A DNA stretch of 64,000 nt, taken from positions 248,001 through 312,000 of the forward strand of contig NZ_BCPV01000001.1 of assembly GCF_001544135.1 (NCBI RefSeq), written 5' to 3'. Of the stretch, positions 19,980 through 27,944 are shown in pieces (within the stretch, counting starts at the first letter, position 1; each line of letters opens with the position of its first letter). The notes beneath the pieces were generated by a model that did not search any database, had not been told where the DNA came from, and was given only the letters and a program-made list of their open reading frames with translations. The stretch comes from Geobacillus zalihae NBRC 101842. GTDB lineage: Bacteria > Bacillota > Bacilli > Bacillales > Anoxybacillaceae. The translations under genes and the position numbers were made by a program.

Positions 19980-21275
19980 TCACGGCTGAACCTTGACCTC
20001 TTGTTTCAACTGCTCAAGCCGCCGGTACACTTTGGCGTAATGTTTTTCCTCGCCATGCTCTTTCGGTTCATAATAGCGGACGCCTTCCAGAGCGGAGGGC
20101 AAATACGTTTGCGCCACCCAGCTGTTCGGATAATCGTGCGGATACAAGTAGCCTTGTCCACGCCCGAGTGCAGCCGCCCCTTTGTAATGAGCGTCTTTTA
20201 AATGATCCGGAATATCGCCAAGCTTGCCGGAACGGACATCGGCAATGGCAGCGTCCAGCGCCTTGTAAGCACTGTTGGATTTCGGGCTTAAACAGAGTTC
20301 AATCGTCACAACCGCGAGCGGAATGCGCGCTTCCGGCAGCCCGAGGCGTTCCGCCGCTTCGACCGCTGCCTGTACTTTCACTCCCATCATCGGATTGGCA
20401 AGTCCGATATCCTCATAAGCCATCACAAGCAATCTCCGGCAAACGGCCGCCAAGTCTCCGCCTTCAAGCAGACGGGCCAAATAATGAAGCGCGGCATCGG
20501 CATCGCTGCCGCGCACGCTTTTTTGAAACGCGGACAACAACGAATAATAATGATCGCCATATTTGTCATGGGTAAAACCGCGGTTTGCGGTGCATGAAGC
20601 CACGATATCCTCATCAATATACAAGCGGCCGTGGCGCTCATCGGCAGCCGCAACCGCCGCCTCCAGAAGCGAAAGCGCGACGCGCGCATCCCCACCGGCT
20701 GCCTCGGCGATGCGCCATAACAACGACTCGTCAATGACAACCGGCGGCTCGCCGACCCCTCGTTCCGGATCAGCGAGCGCCCGTTTCAGAATGATCAAGA
20801 GGTCATCCGGCGTGAGCGGTTTCAGTTGTTGGATTTGCCCGCAGCGGCTGCGAATGGCGGGATTGACCTCGTGAAACGGGTTTTCCGTTGTGGCGCCAAT
20901 CAAGGTCACGAGCCCGGATTCGAGATGCGGCAACAAAACGTCTTGCTGCGCTTTATTCAGCCGATGGATTTCGTCGATAAACAACACGACGTTCCCTGAC
21001 CAGCGCGCCGCTTCGACTGCCTCTTCGATTTCCTTTTTGCCGGCGGTCGTCGCATTGATGGCGACCCATTCGCGCCCGGCGGTGCGGGCAATGGCGTAAG
21101 CGAGTGACGTCTTCCCTGTCCCCGGCTCTCCGTAAAGCAAAAGCGAGGGAACATGACCTTTTTTGACCATTTTATAAAGCGGCGTACTAGGGCCAATGAT
21201 GTGCTGTTGCCCAACGATCTCATCGATCGTCCGCGGCCGCATCCGCCAAGCAAGCGGCTCCGTCGTTTTGGGCAT
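19980..21275 (-). CDS. rarA: Replication-associated recombination protein RarA (MgsA)
   Basis: A 431-residue AAA+ ATPase related to clamp loaders that acts at stalled replication forks. Walker A is GEPGTGKTS, Walker B is LFIDEIHR, followed by the MgsA-type C-terminal tetramerisation domain with the conserved [17 protein letters not shown] and YLYPHDYP blocks. The ATG has an AAGGAGGGGG site. Equivalent to B. subtilis yrvN; gene neighbours on both sides agree. Confidence 0.95.
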   Translation of the reverse strand: MPKTTEPLAWRMRPRTIDEIVGQQHIIGPSTPLYKMVKKGHVPSLLLYGEPGTGKTSLAYAIARTAGREWVAINATTAGKKEIEEAVEAARWSGNVVLFIDEIHRLNKAQQDVLLPHLESGLVTLIGATTENPFHEVNPAIRSRCGQIQQLKPLTPDDLLIILKRALADPERGVGEPPVVIDESLLWRIAEAAGGDARVALSLLEAAVAAADERHGRLYIDEDIVASCTANRGFTHDKYGDHYYSLLSAFQKSVRGSDADAALHYLARLLEGGDLAAVCRRLLVMAYEDIGLANPMMGVKVQAAVEAAERLGLPEARIPLAVVTIELCLSPKSNSAYKALDAAIADVRSGKLGDIPDHLKDAHYKGAAALGRGQGYLYPHDYPNSWVAQTYLPSALEGVRYYEPKEHGEEKHYAKVYRRLEQLKQEVKVQP

Positions 21276-21382
21276 GCCGACCCCCTCCTTGAGATTGATG
21301 ACGCTATGTTCACAGACATCCTCCGATGCCGCCTATTCATTTTCGGCGAATGGGGCGTCTCCCCGTGGGAAGAGCGGTGGTT

Positions 21383-22243
21383 TTAATCAAAATAGCGTTC
21401 AATGGCCTCCTTCAACTCATTGTACAGCGGAAGCGAGTATTTCGCCAAATAGAGCAAAAGCGCCTCCACCATAAACCGCCTAGCTGTCTCCCCTTTCTCG
21501 AGTTCTTCCTTCAATAAGCGCAGCGAGCGAAGAATATCGTCTTCAACCGGACGCAGCGCCGCCATGCGCTCTAAACAGCTGATGGCCCGTTCTTTCCATT
21601 GACTCCGCTCTTGGGTCGCCGCAGCCATGTAATCCGCCATCATCGTTTCATCGAGCAACCCCGTCTTGCCGTCAAGCAGGCTGGCAACGATGGCATCAAG
21701 CCGATCGAGCAAGAAGGGGGCAAGCTTCTCAGGAAGCAGCGGCTTTCGGTCTACCGCCAAGTAAATCAGATATTCTTTCAGCATTCCGTTGAGCATCGTC
21801 GCGCAATCAAACGAAACTGGACGCACTTGTTCGCCGTATATGTCTTCAATCGCCCGGCGATACCAGTGGAGCGTATGGGCGCGGATGCGAAACACCAGAT
21901 GCTGCACCTCATGGCTCACCTTCACGGCTTGTTCGCCCAACTGCATTTGCACCAGCTCTTTATGTTCGTCAAACAGCTGGATTTGTACAGTCAACTGACG
22001 CCTTAACCGCTCGCGCGCGGTTAAGGAGGGATCAGCCTCGATTTGTTTAAGCTGGTGAAACAAGACTTCATAATGGTAGCGGAAAATCGATACAGCCAAC
22101 TCTTCTTTTGATTTGAAATAATTGTAAATCGAACCTTTGGCTACTCCGCTCCGTTCGGCGATTTCCTGCATGGAGGTAGCGTGATAGCCTTTTTCGGCGA
22201 ATAATTTCATCGCCGTTTCAATGATGTCCTCTTTCCGTCCCAA
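21383..22243 (-). CDS. TetR-family transcriptional regulator next to RND pump
   Basis: A 286-residue TetR-type repressor, longer than the usual ~200. The helix-turn-helix is at residues 8-50 (FAEKGYHATSMQEIAERSGVAKG in parts), followed by the family marker SIYNYFKSKEEL. The long C-terminal region should hold the ligand pocket and dimer interface. The start is TTG at 22241-22243 with AAGGAG 6 bases upstream. It is downstream of the RND gene, separated by a terminator, with a TATAAT about 30 bases upstream of its start, so it is probably transcribed alone. The likely target is the pump promoter, which carries two palindromic sites. Confidence 0.88.
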   Translation of the reverse strand: MGRKEDIIETAMKLFAEKGYHATSMQEIAERSGVAKGSIYNYFKSKEELAVSIFRYHYEVLFHQLKQIEADPSLTARERLRRQLTVQIQLFDEHKELVQMQLGEQAVKVSHEVQHLVFRIRAHTLHWYRRAIEDIYGEQVRPVSFDCATMLNGMLKEYLIYLAVDRKPLLPEKLAPFLLDRLDAIVASLLDGKTGLLDETMMADYMAAATQERSQWKERAISCLERMAALRPVEDDILRSLRLLKEELEKGETARRFMVEALLLYLAKYSLPLYNELKEAIERYFD

Positions 22244-22297
22244 TGTTTTCTCCTTCCTTACTCCTTCTTCATGTCCATTATAGTCGATCTTGCCATG

Positions 22298-22328
22298 AAA
22301 AAAAATGCCGGACGGCCCGTTATCCGGC
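22298..22328 (-). terminator. Rho-independent terminator of the RND pump gene
   Basis: On the minus strand GCCGGA (22323-22328) pairs with TCCGGC (22307-22312) across a 10-base loop; the flanking bases ATG/CAT extend the stem, followed by eight T residues. It separates the pump gene from the tetR gene. Confidence 0.85.
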
Positions 22329-22340
22329 CATCCAGCCCTG

Positions 22341-25300
22341 TCATTTTGCCATCGGTTCGCGTTTTGCCGTCCGGAAGAAAAACGCCTCATACATCGCAGG
22401 AATGAACACAAGCGTCAATAACGTCGACGACGTCAGGCCGCCGATGACCGTGATGGCCAGCCCTTTCGAAATCAACGTGCCGGCCTCATTCGTCAGCGCA
22501 AGCGGAATGAGCGCTGTCACAGTCGCAAAGGCTGTCATTAAAATCGGCCGCAGCCGTGTTTTGCCGGCTTCAATGATGGCGCTTCGCACCGTCATCCGTT
22601 TTTGTTCGCGGTTTTGCCCGATTCGATCCACCAGCACGATCGCATTGGTCGTCACGATGCCAATGAGCATCAACAAGCCGATCATGACGCTGATGGAAAG
22701 CGGCTCATCGGCCACATACAAAGCAAACAGCGAACCGATGGGAACAAACAAAAGGGAAGATAAAATGATCAGCGGCACCCGCACTTTGCCAAATGTAATC
22801 AGCATCGTCAAATACACAAGCCCGATGGCCGCCGCCATGGCCACACCGAGCTCGCGGAACGTCTGCACCGTCTCATCGCTTCCGCCGCCCGTTTTCACTG
22901 TGACATCGGATGGGATCTTCAAATCATTTACATGTTTCGAAATATCATTCGTGACTTTCTGAATGTTGTCGCCGACAATCTGGGCGGATACGCGGGCAAA
23001 CACTTTTCCGTCCAGCTTTTGAATGGACGTATACACGTCCGCCTCTTTCACTTCGGCGACAGCTGAAAGTGGAATCACTCCGTTTCTCGTCACGATCGGA
23101 AGCTCTTTCAACTCATCGATCGATCCCAACGTTTCATCATACGAAAGTTCGACTTGCTCATCCTTGCCGCCGAGTTTCAGCGTCCCTACATCGACCGGTT
23201 TGGTTGCATCGGCCACCGCCCCGAGCAATTGCATGCCCGAAACGCCATAAGCGGCCGCCTTTTCCGGATCAATGGCGACAATCACTTGTTTTTGCTTTTC
23301 CGTCAAGTTATTCGTCACATCTTTGACATCATCGCGTTGTTTTAAATACGTCTCGACCTGTTTGGCTGCTGTTTGGAGCGCCTCCAAGTCATTGGAGTAT
23401 AAGTCAATATTCACGTTATTATTCGTTGGCGGCCCTCCGCTCGACATCTCTTGCACGCCCACTTTGGCCCCGGGCGCGAGCTGATTGGCGATGCGGCGCA
23501 TTTCTTTTTCGAGAACGGCCACGGTTTTCGCGGTGTCAGCGCTGTCCTTTAATAGAATATAATAGCTGGCTTGATTGGGCCGTTTCAATCCTGTGCGGAA
23601 ATCGCGGCTTCCCACTGCGGCGGTGACGCTCTCGACATCGCTTCGTTTTAAAAACATCTTTTCCATCTCCAACGACACATCATTCGTTTTGACCACCGAT
23701 GTGGAAGCCGGCAGTTCAATGCTCGCCACCAGCGTTTTCTGCTCTTCGTTCGGCAAAAACGTAAATCCAAGTTTCGGCACGAGCGCCAATGAACCAACCA
23801 ATAGCACAACCGACAACACAAAGACAATCGCTTTATGGTTGAGCGCCCATTCAATGATTCGGCCATACAGACGCTGAAGCGCTCCTTCTTTTTCCTCTGG
23901 CGGCACACGGCGGAACGAAAATTTCGCTAAAATCGGCACAACCGTCACGGCCACCAACAAAGAGGCCAACAGGGCAAACGTAATCGTCAAGGCAAAAGGC
24001 AGGAAAAATTCCCCTGTAATGCCCCCAACAAGCCCGAGAGGCAAAAAGACGACAACCGTTGTGATGGTCGAGGACACAATCGCTTTGACAATTTCTTTCG
24101 TTGATTGCTCGACTAAATCATCGCTCATGCCTGTTTTCTCCCGGCGGACGCGGCGGAAAATATTTTCGATCACGACAATGCTGTCATCCACGACTCGGCC
24201 GACGGCGACGGCCATGCCGCCAAGCGTCATGACATTGAGGGTAATATCCATGCGATTGAGAAAAATGGCCGATACAAGCAGCGAGAGCGGAATCGAGACG
24301 ATGGCAATCACAGTCGCCCGAACGTTGCGCAAAAAGAGCAAGACGGCCAGCGAAGCGAACAGCGCCCCGAGCAGCCCTTCACGGACAAGCGATTCAACGG
24401 ATTGTTTGATGCCAGCTGACGAATCAAACCCGATGGAATAATCAAACTGATGTTTGTAGGAATTCAGCACGTTGATCACTTGGTCTGCCACTTCAATCGT
24501 ATTGGCATCTTGTTTTTTCGTCACCGCCATCGACAGCGATGGCTTCAAATTATAGCGGGTGAATTCGCTTTGCTCGTTGACTTCCTCAATCGTCGCAATA
24601 TCCCCAAGCTTCACGGACGCAACGCGCTGCAATCCATTCGCCGCCATAGGAACAGCTGTCGGCACGAGTTTCAGATTTTTCAACTCATGGATGGTGTTCA
24701 ATTTTTCCTCGACGCGAACAGGAATTTGCCATGTATCGGTTTGCAACGTTCCAGCCGGGAACGCCAACACCTTTTCATTGATTTGGTTTTTAATCTCTGA
24801 CAAGTTCAATCCCGCCTGAGCAGCCTTTTTCCGATCGACTGTGATCCGGATGAGGCGCTCGCTGTCTCCACCGATCGAAACGGAATTCACCCCGTCGATT
24901 TTATTCAATTCTGGAATCACTTCGGTTTCCAGCAACGTTTGCAGATCGGTTCCGTTTTTGGCAAACAAGGAAATGTTGAAAACCGGGATGGAACCGAATG
25001 AAAACCGATTGACTTCCGTTTGGACATGATCGGGCAATCCTGCCTTATCAATGAGCGATTCGACCTGCCGCTCCATTTTCTCCATATCTGTCCGAAACGG
25101 GAATTCAAGATTGATAACAGCCATTCCTTCATAGGAAGAACTCTGCATTTGCTTAAGCCCGTCAAGGGACTTCAGTTTTTCCTCGAGCTTGGCCGTGACC
25201 TCCTCATTCACGTCTTGCGGAGAAGCCCCAGGATAGACCGCTTCAATCGACAACTGGGGAAATTCAATGTTCGGCAGCAAATCGACCTTCAAGGAGGAGA

Positions 25301-25388
25301 AGGAATACAGTCCTAGAAACATGAGCAAAAACGAACATACAAACACAGCTGCCGCATTTTTCAAACTGAACCTAGTCAAAAACGTCAT
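22341..25388 (-). CDS. RND-family efflux transporter (SwrC/YerP-like)
   Basis: A 1015-residue proton-driven efflux pump of the AcrB/HAE-1 superfamily in a Gram-positive. It has the two-fold repeat of one plus five membrane segments, with large extracytoplasmic loops in between. The TM4 proton-relay aspartates are visible in VGRVVDDSIVVIEN. No membrane-fusion partner gene is adjacent, as is usual for Gram-positive SwrC-type pumps. Start: an ATG pair at 25386-25391; the second is better spaced from GAGAGGTGG. Substrates are unknown; SwrC of B. subtilis exports surfactin. Regulation is probably by the neighbouring TetR protein. Confidence 0.92.
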   Translation of the reverse strand: MTFLTRFSLKNAAAVFVCSFLLMFLGLYSFSSLKVDLLPNIEFPQLSIEAVYPGASPQDVNEEVTAKLEEKLKSLDGLKQMQSSSYEGMAVINLEFPFRTDMEKMERQVESLIDKAGLPDHVQTEVNRFSFGSIPVFNISLFAKNGTDLQTLLETEVIPELNKIDGVNSVSIGGDSERLIRITVDRKKAAQAGLNLSEIKNQINEKVLAFPAGTLQTDTWQIPVRVEEKLNTIHELKNLKLVPTAVPMAANGLQRVASVKLGDIATIEEVNEQSEFTRYNLKPSLSMAVTKKQDANTIEVADQVINVLNSYKHQFDYSIGFDSSAGIKQSVESLVREGLLGALFASLAVLLFLRNVRATVIAIVSIPLSLLVSAIFLNRMDITLNVMTLGGMAVAVGRVVDDSIVVIENIFRRVRREKTGMSDDLVEQSTKEIVKAIVSSTITTVVVFLPLGLVGGITGEFFLPFALTITFALLASLLVAVTVVPILAKFSFRRVPPEEKEGALQRLYGRIIEWALNHKAIVFVLSVVLLVGSLALVPKLGFTFLPNEEQKTLVASIELPASTSVVKTNDVSLEMEKMFLKRSDVESVTAAVGSRDFRTGLKRPNQASYYILLKDSADTAKTVAVLEKEMRRIANQLAPGAKVGVQEMSSGGPPTNNNVNIDLYSNDLEALQTAAKQVETYLKQRDDVKDVTNNLTEKQKQVIVAIDPEKAAAYGVSGMQLLGAVADATKPVDVGTLKLGGKDEQVELSYDETLGSIDELKELPIVTRNGVIPLSAVAEVKEADVYTSIQKLDGKVFARVSAQIVGDNIQKVTNDISKHVNDLKIPSDVTVKTGGGSDETVQTFRELGVAMAAAIGLVYLTMLITFGKVRVPLIILSSLLFVPIGSLFALYVADEPLSISVMIGLLMLIGIVTTNAIVLVDRIGQNREQKRMTVRSAIIEAGKTRLRPILMTAFATVTALIPLALTNEAGTLISKGLAITVIGGLTSSTLLTLVFIPAMYEAFFFRTAKREPMAK

Positions 25389-25414
25389 CATGCCACCTCT
25401 CATCCCACGATTTT

Positions 25415-25450
25415 GACCAATCAGTCTAATTATTTTGAACTGACCGGTCA
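25415..25450. promoter_or_regulatory. Two TetR-type operator sites before the RND gene
   Basis: TGACCGGTCA (25441-25450) is a perfect 10-base palindrome. A related site GACCAATCAGTC (25415-25426) matches the first in inverted orientation at 9 of 12 positions (GACCGGTCAGTT). On the minus strand TTGTAT and AATAAT flank the palindrome as possible -35 and -10 elements, so bound repressor would block polymerase. Assignment to the adjacent TetR protein is inference. Confidence 0.6.
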
Positions 25451-25501
25451 TACAAAACTATTTCTATGATACATGAAAATGGGAAAAATGAAAAGGGCGA
25501 A

Positions 25502-25531
25502 GTTTAAAGTGGAAATCAAACGGAAAAACTA
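25502..25531 (+). promoter_or_regulatory. Sigma-F type promoter of the rsfA-like gene
   Basis: GTTTA (25502-25506), a 15-base spacer and GGAAAAACTA (25522-25531) match the sigma-F consensus, including every position of the -10 pattern GGHRARMHTA. It lies 38 bases upstream of the ATG of the rsfA-like gene. Confidence 0.7.
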
Positions 25532-25569
25532 TGACCATATCAACATTACCATTTGATGGGGTGGACAAC

Positions 25570-26220
25570 ATGAAAACAAGACAGGATGCTTGGTCACATG
25601 AAGAAGATGTACTGTTGGCTGAAACGGTGCTGCAATATATACGCGAAGGAAAAACGCAACTTGCCGCTTTTGAAGTCGTTGGGAGACAACTGCACCGCAC
25701 AGCGGCAGCATGCGGATTCCGTTGGAACGCCGAGGTGCGCAAACGGTACGTTGAGGCGATCGAACAGGCAAAAAAGCAGCGGAAAGAACGGAAACGGGCG
25801 CTCGAAATGATGAAAAAGTGGCAAAAAGACAATACGGTTGCTGCTTGGAGTCCTTCTGGAGAACGGGACGGCGCCGAAGGGTCATCGCCTTTTCTCCCGG
25901 CAGCCCCATTGACACTGGAGCAGTGCATTTCATTTTTGCAAACATTGCGGCGCGGCATCGAGGAGATGGAAGCGATCCGCCAAGACAACGAGCGCCTGAA
26001 ACGCGAGCGGGCGGAATGGCAGGCGCGGAACGAACAGCTTGCTCAAAAACTCGAACGCCTTGAAACGAGGCAGACCACCGTGCAAGAAGATTATGAGGCG
26101 CTCGTGAAAATCATGGCCCGCGCCCGCCAGCTCGCTTCCGAAGAAGGCGACCGCTTCTCTCTTGCCCAGCTGTTTGCCGCCGAGGCGAACGGATCGAACG
26201 AATCGCTCGCCCATTCATAA
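25570..26220 (+). CDS. RsfA-family forespore transcription regulator
   Basis: A 216-residue regulator of the RsfA family, forespore-specific factors that fine-tune sigma-F-dependent genes. The N-terminal Myb/SANT-like domain (about residues 1-55: QDAWSHEEDVLLAETVL ... GRQLHRTAAACGFRWN) is followed by a basic helix, a low-complexity middle and a long coiled coil (about 115-175) rich in E, R and Q. The ATG at 25570 has GGGGTGG upstream. It is the first plus-strand gene of the window and is preceded by a sigma-F-like promoter, so expression in the early forespore is likely. Bacilli often carry several paralogues; which one this is cannot be decided here. Confidence 0.85.
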   Translation: MKTRQDAWSHEEDVLLAETVLQYIREGKTQLAAFEVVGRQLHRTAAACGFRWNAEVRKRYVEAIEQAKKQRKERKRALEMMKKWQKDNTVAAWSPSGERDGAEGSSPFLPAAPLTLEQCISFLQTLRRGIEEMEAIRQDNERLKRERAEWQARNEQLAQKLERLETRQTTVQEDYEALVKIMARARQLASEEGDRFSLAQLFAAEANGSNESLAHS

Positions 26221-26229
26221 AAAAAGAAG

Positions 26230-26258
26230 GTGCCCCAACAAGCATCGGGACACGTTTT
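26230..26258 (+). terminator. Weak terminator after the rsfA-like gene
   Basis: GTGCCC (26230-26235) pairs with GGGACAC (26247-26253, one bulge) and is followed by GTTTTC. It lies about 10 bases behind the stop codon. Confidence 0.5.
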
Positions 26259-26340
26259 CACCGCTGGAACGACGGACAGCGCCCGCAACAAACCGGTGAA
26301 TGCACCGGATGTTTACAGGAACCTTCGCCTTCCCATTTTG

Positions 26341-26742
26341 TTCGAAGTCAACTACCCCCACTTCGCTCACGCTTGAAGTGGGGGCTTGCCACTCCCCAGA
26401 AGTGCGAGCGGACTTCGTCCTCCTTCCTTGACTTGGGGTTGCATCAGGGGGCAGGTTGACAGCTGCCCAACGACGCAGGTCATGCCTGCATCGTTACCGA
26501 TTCTCTCGGTGTGTCTGTTGGCAGTACTTGGCTTCCACACACAACAGACAGACCTACGCTCGATATTTGACGGTTGCAACGTTTCCTGCAACCAACTCCA
26601 TACATCGAGCAGCCGTTATTGGAGTGCCTTTATTGAACGGTTTTCTCCACGTCTTTATTCTATCATACCACAAAAGAAAGGGGGAACGCGCATTCCTCTC
26701 CCACTTCCTCCCTTTGGTCGTTGAAGTGGGAGTCTCCTGCGC
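26341..26742 (-). mobile_element. Protein-less IS200/IS605-like element (PATE type)
   Basis: About 400 bases bounded by imperfect subterminal hairpins instead of long inverted repeats. The left one is CCCCCACTTC (26355-26364) with GAAGTGGGGG (26375-26384). The right one is CTCCCACTTC (26698-26707) with GAAGTGGGAG (26723-26732). Such end hairpins are the hallmark of single-strand transposing IS200/IS605 elements, and GAAGTGGGAGTCTCCTGCGC-type ends are known to me from Geobacillus members. Neither a TnpA nor a TnpB/IscB gene is present; the interior encodes a strongly structured RNA (next entry). I infer a non-autonomous palindrome-associated element mobilised in trans. Exact ends are uncertain by about 10 bases. 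Confidence 0.65.
26385..26660 (-). ncRNA. Putative guide-type (omega-like) structured RNA in the element
   Basis: Read on the minus strand, the element interior folds into successive helices: AACGG/CCGTT types (26636-26640 with 26613-26617); GCTCGAT/ATCGAGC (26604-26610 with 26558-26564) enclosing TGCAACC/GGTTGCA (26587-26593 with 26572-26578); a 9-bp stem (26542-26550 with 26512-26520); ACCGA/TCGGT (26506-26510 with 26496-26500); a 10-bp stem with one G-U (26485-26494 with 26470-26479); and CTGCCC/GGGCAG (26463-26468 with 26449-26454). An AAGGAGG ribosome site follows at 26419-26425 but no start codon or gene follows it. This is what would remain if an RNA-guided nuclease gene (IscB or TnpB class) had been lost from behind its RNA. 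A TATGAT/TAGAAT promoter-like sequence lies near 26660. The pairing is seen; the RNA class is inferred. Confidence 0.5.
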
Positions 26743-26766
26743 GAAATAGGATGAAGGTGGAAGAGT

Positions 26767-27531
26767 TCAATCGTCGCCAACGCGCCTTATAGGAATTCCC
26801 TCTAATAGACGATTTATCACGTAGGAAGCCATAATGAGCCCGGCAACTGATGGAACGAAAGCATTCGAAGACGGCGGCATTTTCGCCTTGCGGATCGGCG
26901 AAGCGTCATTGCCGACAACCTGGCGGACATCTTCGCGGATTTTCACCGGCTTCTCGTCGGAAAAGACGACCGGAATGCCGCGGCGGATCCCTTCTTTGCG
27001 CAGCTTGGCGCGGATGACTTTCGCGATCGGATCGGTGTGTGTTTTCGAAATATCGGCAATGCGGAACCGGGTCGGATCCATTTTGTTCGCCGCACCCATG
27101 CTGGAGATGATCGGAATGCCGCGCTTGAGGCATTGTTTCATCAAATGCACTTTGTACACAATCGTGTCGGACGCATCGATGACAAAATCCAGATCATAGG
27201 CGAAAAATTGCTCATACGTCTCTTCCGTATAAAACATTTGCAAAGCGATCACCTCGCACGCCGGGTTGATGTCGGCGATGCGCTCTTTCATGAGCTCCAC
27301 TTTCGGACGCCCGATGGTCGAGAGCAACGCATGGATTTGCCGGTTGATGTTGGTGATATCGACGTTATCGCGATCAACAAGCACCAAGCGGCCAATGCCG
27401 GAACGGGCGAGCGCCTCGACGGCGAACGACCCCACGCCGCCGACGCCAAGGACGGCGACGGTGGCGTTTTTTAAGCGTTCCAACCCTTCAGGGCCAATCG
27501 CGAGTTCATTGCGGGAAAATTGATGCAGCAT
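26767..27531 (-). CDS. tcdA: tRNA threonylcarbamoyladenosine dehydratase TcdA (YrvM)
   Basis: An E1-like, ATP-dependent enzyme that cyclises t6A37 to ct6A in ANN-decoding tRNAs. With the ATG at 27529-27531 (GGAGAGGAG upstream) it has 254 residues. The adenylation motif GVGGVGSFAVEAL is near residue 29, and the NRQIHAL arginine segment that contacts ATP follows. In other bacteria a cysteine desulfurase partner (CsdA) supports TcdA; yrvO lies 8 kb away here. The IS200/IS605-like element ends about 25 bases behind its stop codon. Confidence 0.94.
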   Translation of the reverse strand: MLHQFSRNELAIGPEGLERLKNATVAVLGVGGVGSFAVEALARSGIGRLVLVDRDNVDITNINRQIHALLSTIGRPKVELMKERIADINPACEVIALQMFYTEETYEQFFAYDLDFVIDASDTIVYKVHLMKQCLKRGIPIISSMGAANKMDPTRFRIADISKTHTDPIAKVIRAKLRKEGIRRGIPVVFSDEKPVKIREDVRQVVGNDASPIRKAKMPPSSNAFVPSVAGLIMASYVINRLLEGIPIRRVGDD

Positions 27532-27619
27532 CGTTCTCCTCTCCGTTTGCTCCAAAATTGGTGTTTATGCCGCTTTTTATCCTACCATCAAGACAGCAAA
27601 AGAGGCAACGGCATTTTGC

Positions 27620-27658
27620 TGGCAAAACAAAACCCCTACGCGGCCATCCGCATAGGGG
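27620..27658 (-). terminator. Rho-independent terminator of the 6S RNA gene
   Basis: On the minus strand CCCCTATGCGG (27648-27658) pairs with CCGCGTAGGGG (27633-27643), one mismatch allowed, over an ATGG loop, followed by TTTTGTTTTG. Confidence 0.85.
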
Positions 27659-27682
27659 AAATGTTGTTGATTCCTTACTGTT

Positions 27683-27873
27683 GCCAGTCCCAATCGTGCC
27701 GTCGATGCCTTCGTTTTGAACCCGCTCTCCCATAGGTGGGTGCCCTGTTCCAAGGTTTGCGCTTCCCCTGTGACGAAGAGGCGTGCACGCCGCTTGGAAA
27801 CCCCGAGCTCCCGGATCATAAACTGTTCGGTCAAAACGATCAGTGATCCGACGAACACATTAGGACGGTTGTT
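27683..27873 (-). ncRNA. bsrA: 6S RNA (6S-1/BsrA type)
   Basis: 6S RNA binds sigma-A RNA polymerase in its active site and releases it by transcribing a short product RNA. The gene sits between tcdA (yrvM) and aspS, exactly where B. subtilis bsrA lies. The closing stem is visible: GTCCTAAT near the 5' end pairs with ATTGGGAC near the 3' end (27687-27694). The molecule is a long, mostly paired hairpin of about 190 bases with a central region fitting the open-promoter-mimicking bubble. The 5' end (about 27873) follows from the promoter at 27880-27908; the 3' end is approximate, with precursor continuing to the terminator. Confidence 0.88.
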
Positions 27874-27879
27874 AGTTTG

Positions 27880-27908
27880 ATTGTAACACATTTTTCAGCC
27901 TTTGTGAA
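27880..27908 (-). promoter_or_regulatory. Sigma-A promoter of 6S RNA
   Basis: TTCACA (27903-27908) and TACAAT (27880-27885) are separated by 17 bases on the minus strand, placing the start near 27873. Confidence 0.75.
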
Positions 27909-27944
27909 CACCTATTGCCAACGTTTCTTTTTCAGATGCCGCTG

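Noticed and set aside
25464-25988. 174-codon minus-strand frame opposite the rsfA-like gene
   Set aside because: Cys/Ser/Phe-rich antisense translation; the plus frame has a Myb-like domain, a ribosome site and a sigma-F promoter.
26367-26591. Minus-strand 75-codon frame inside the IS200/IS605-like element as a TnpB remnant
   Set aside because: It lacks the TnpB zinc-ribbon and catalytic motifs; its last residues simply translate the end hairpin region. The RNA interpretation explains the sequence better.
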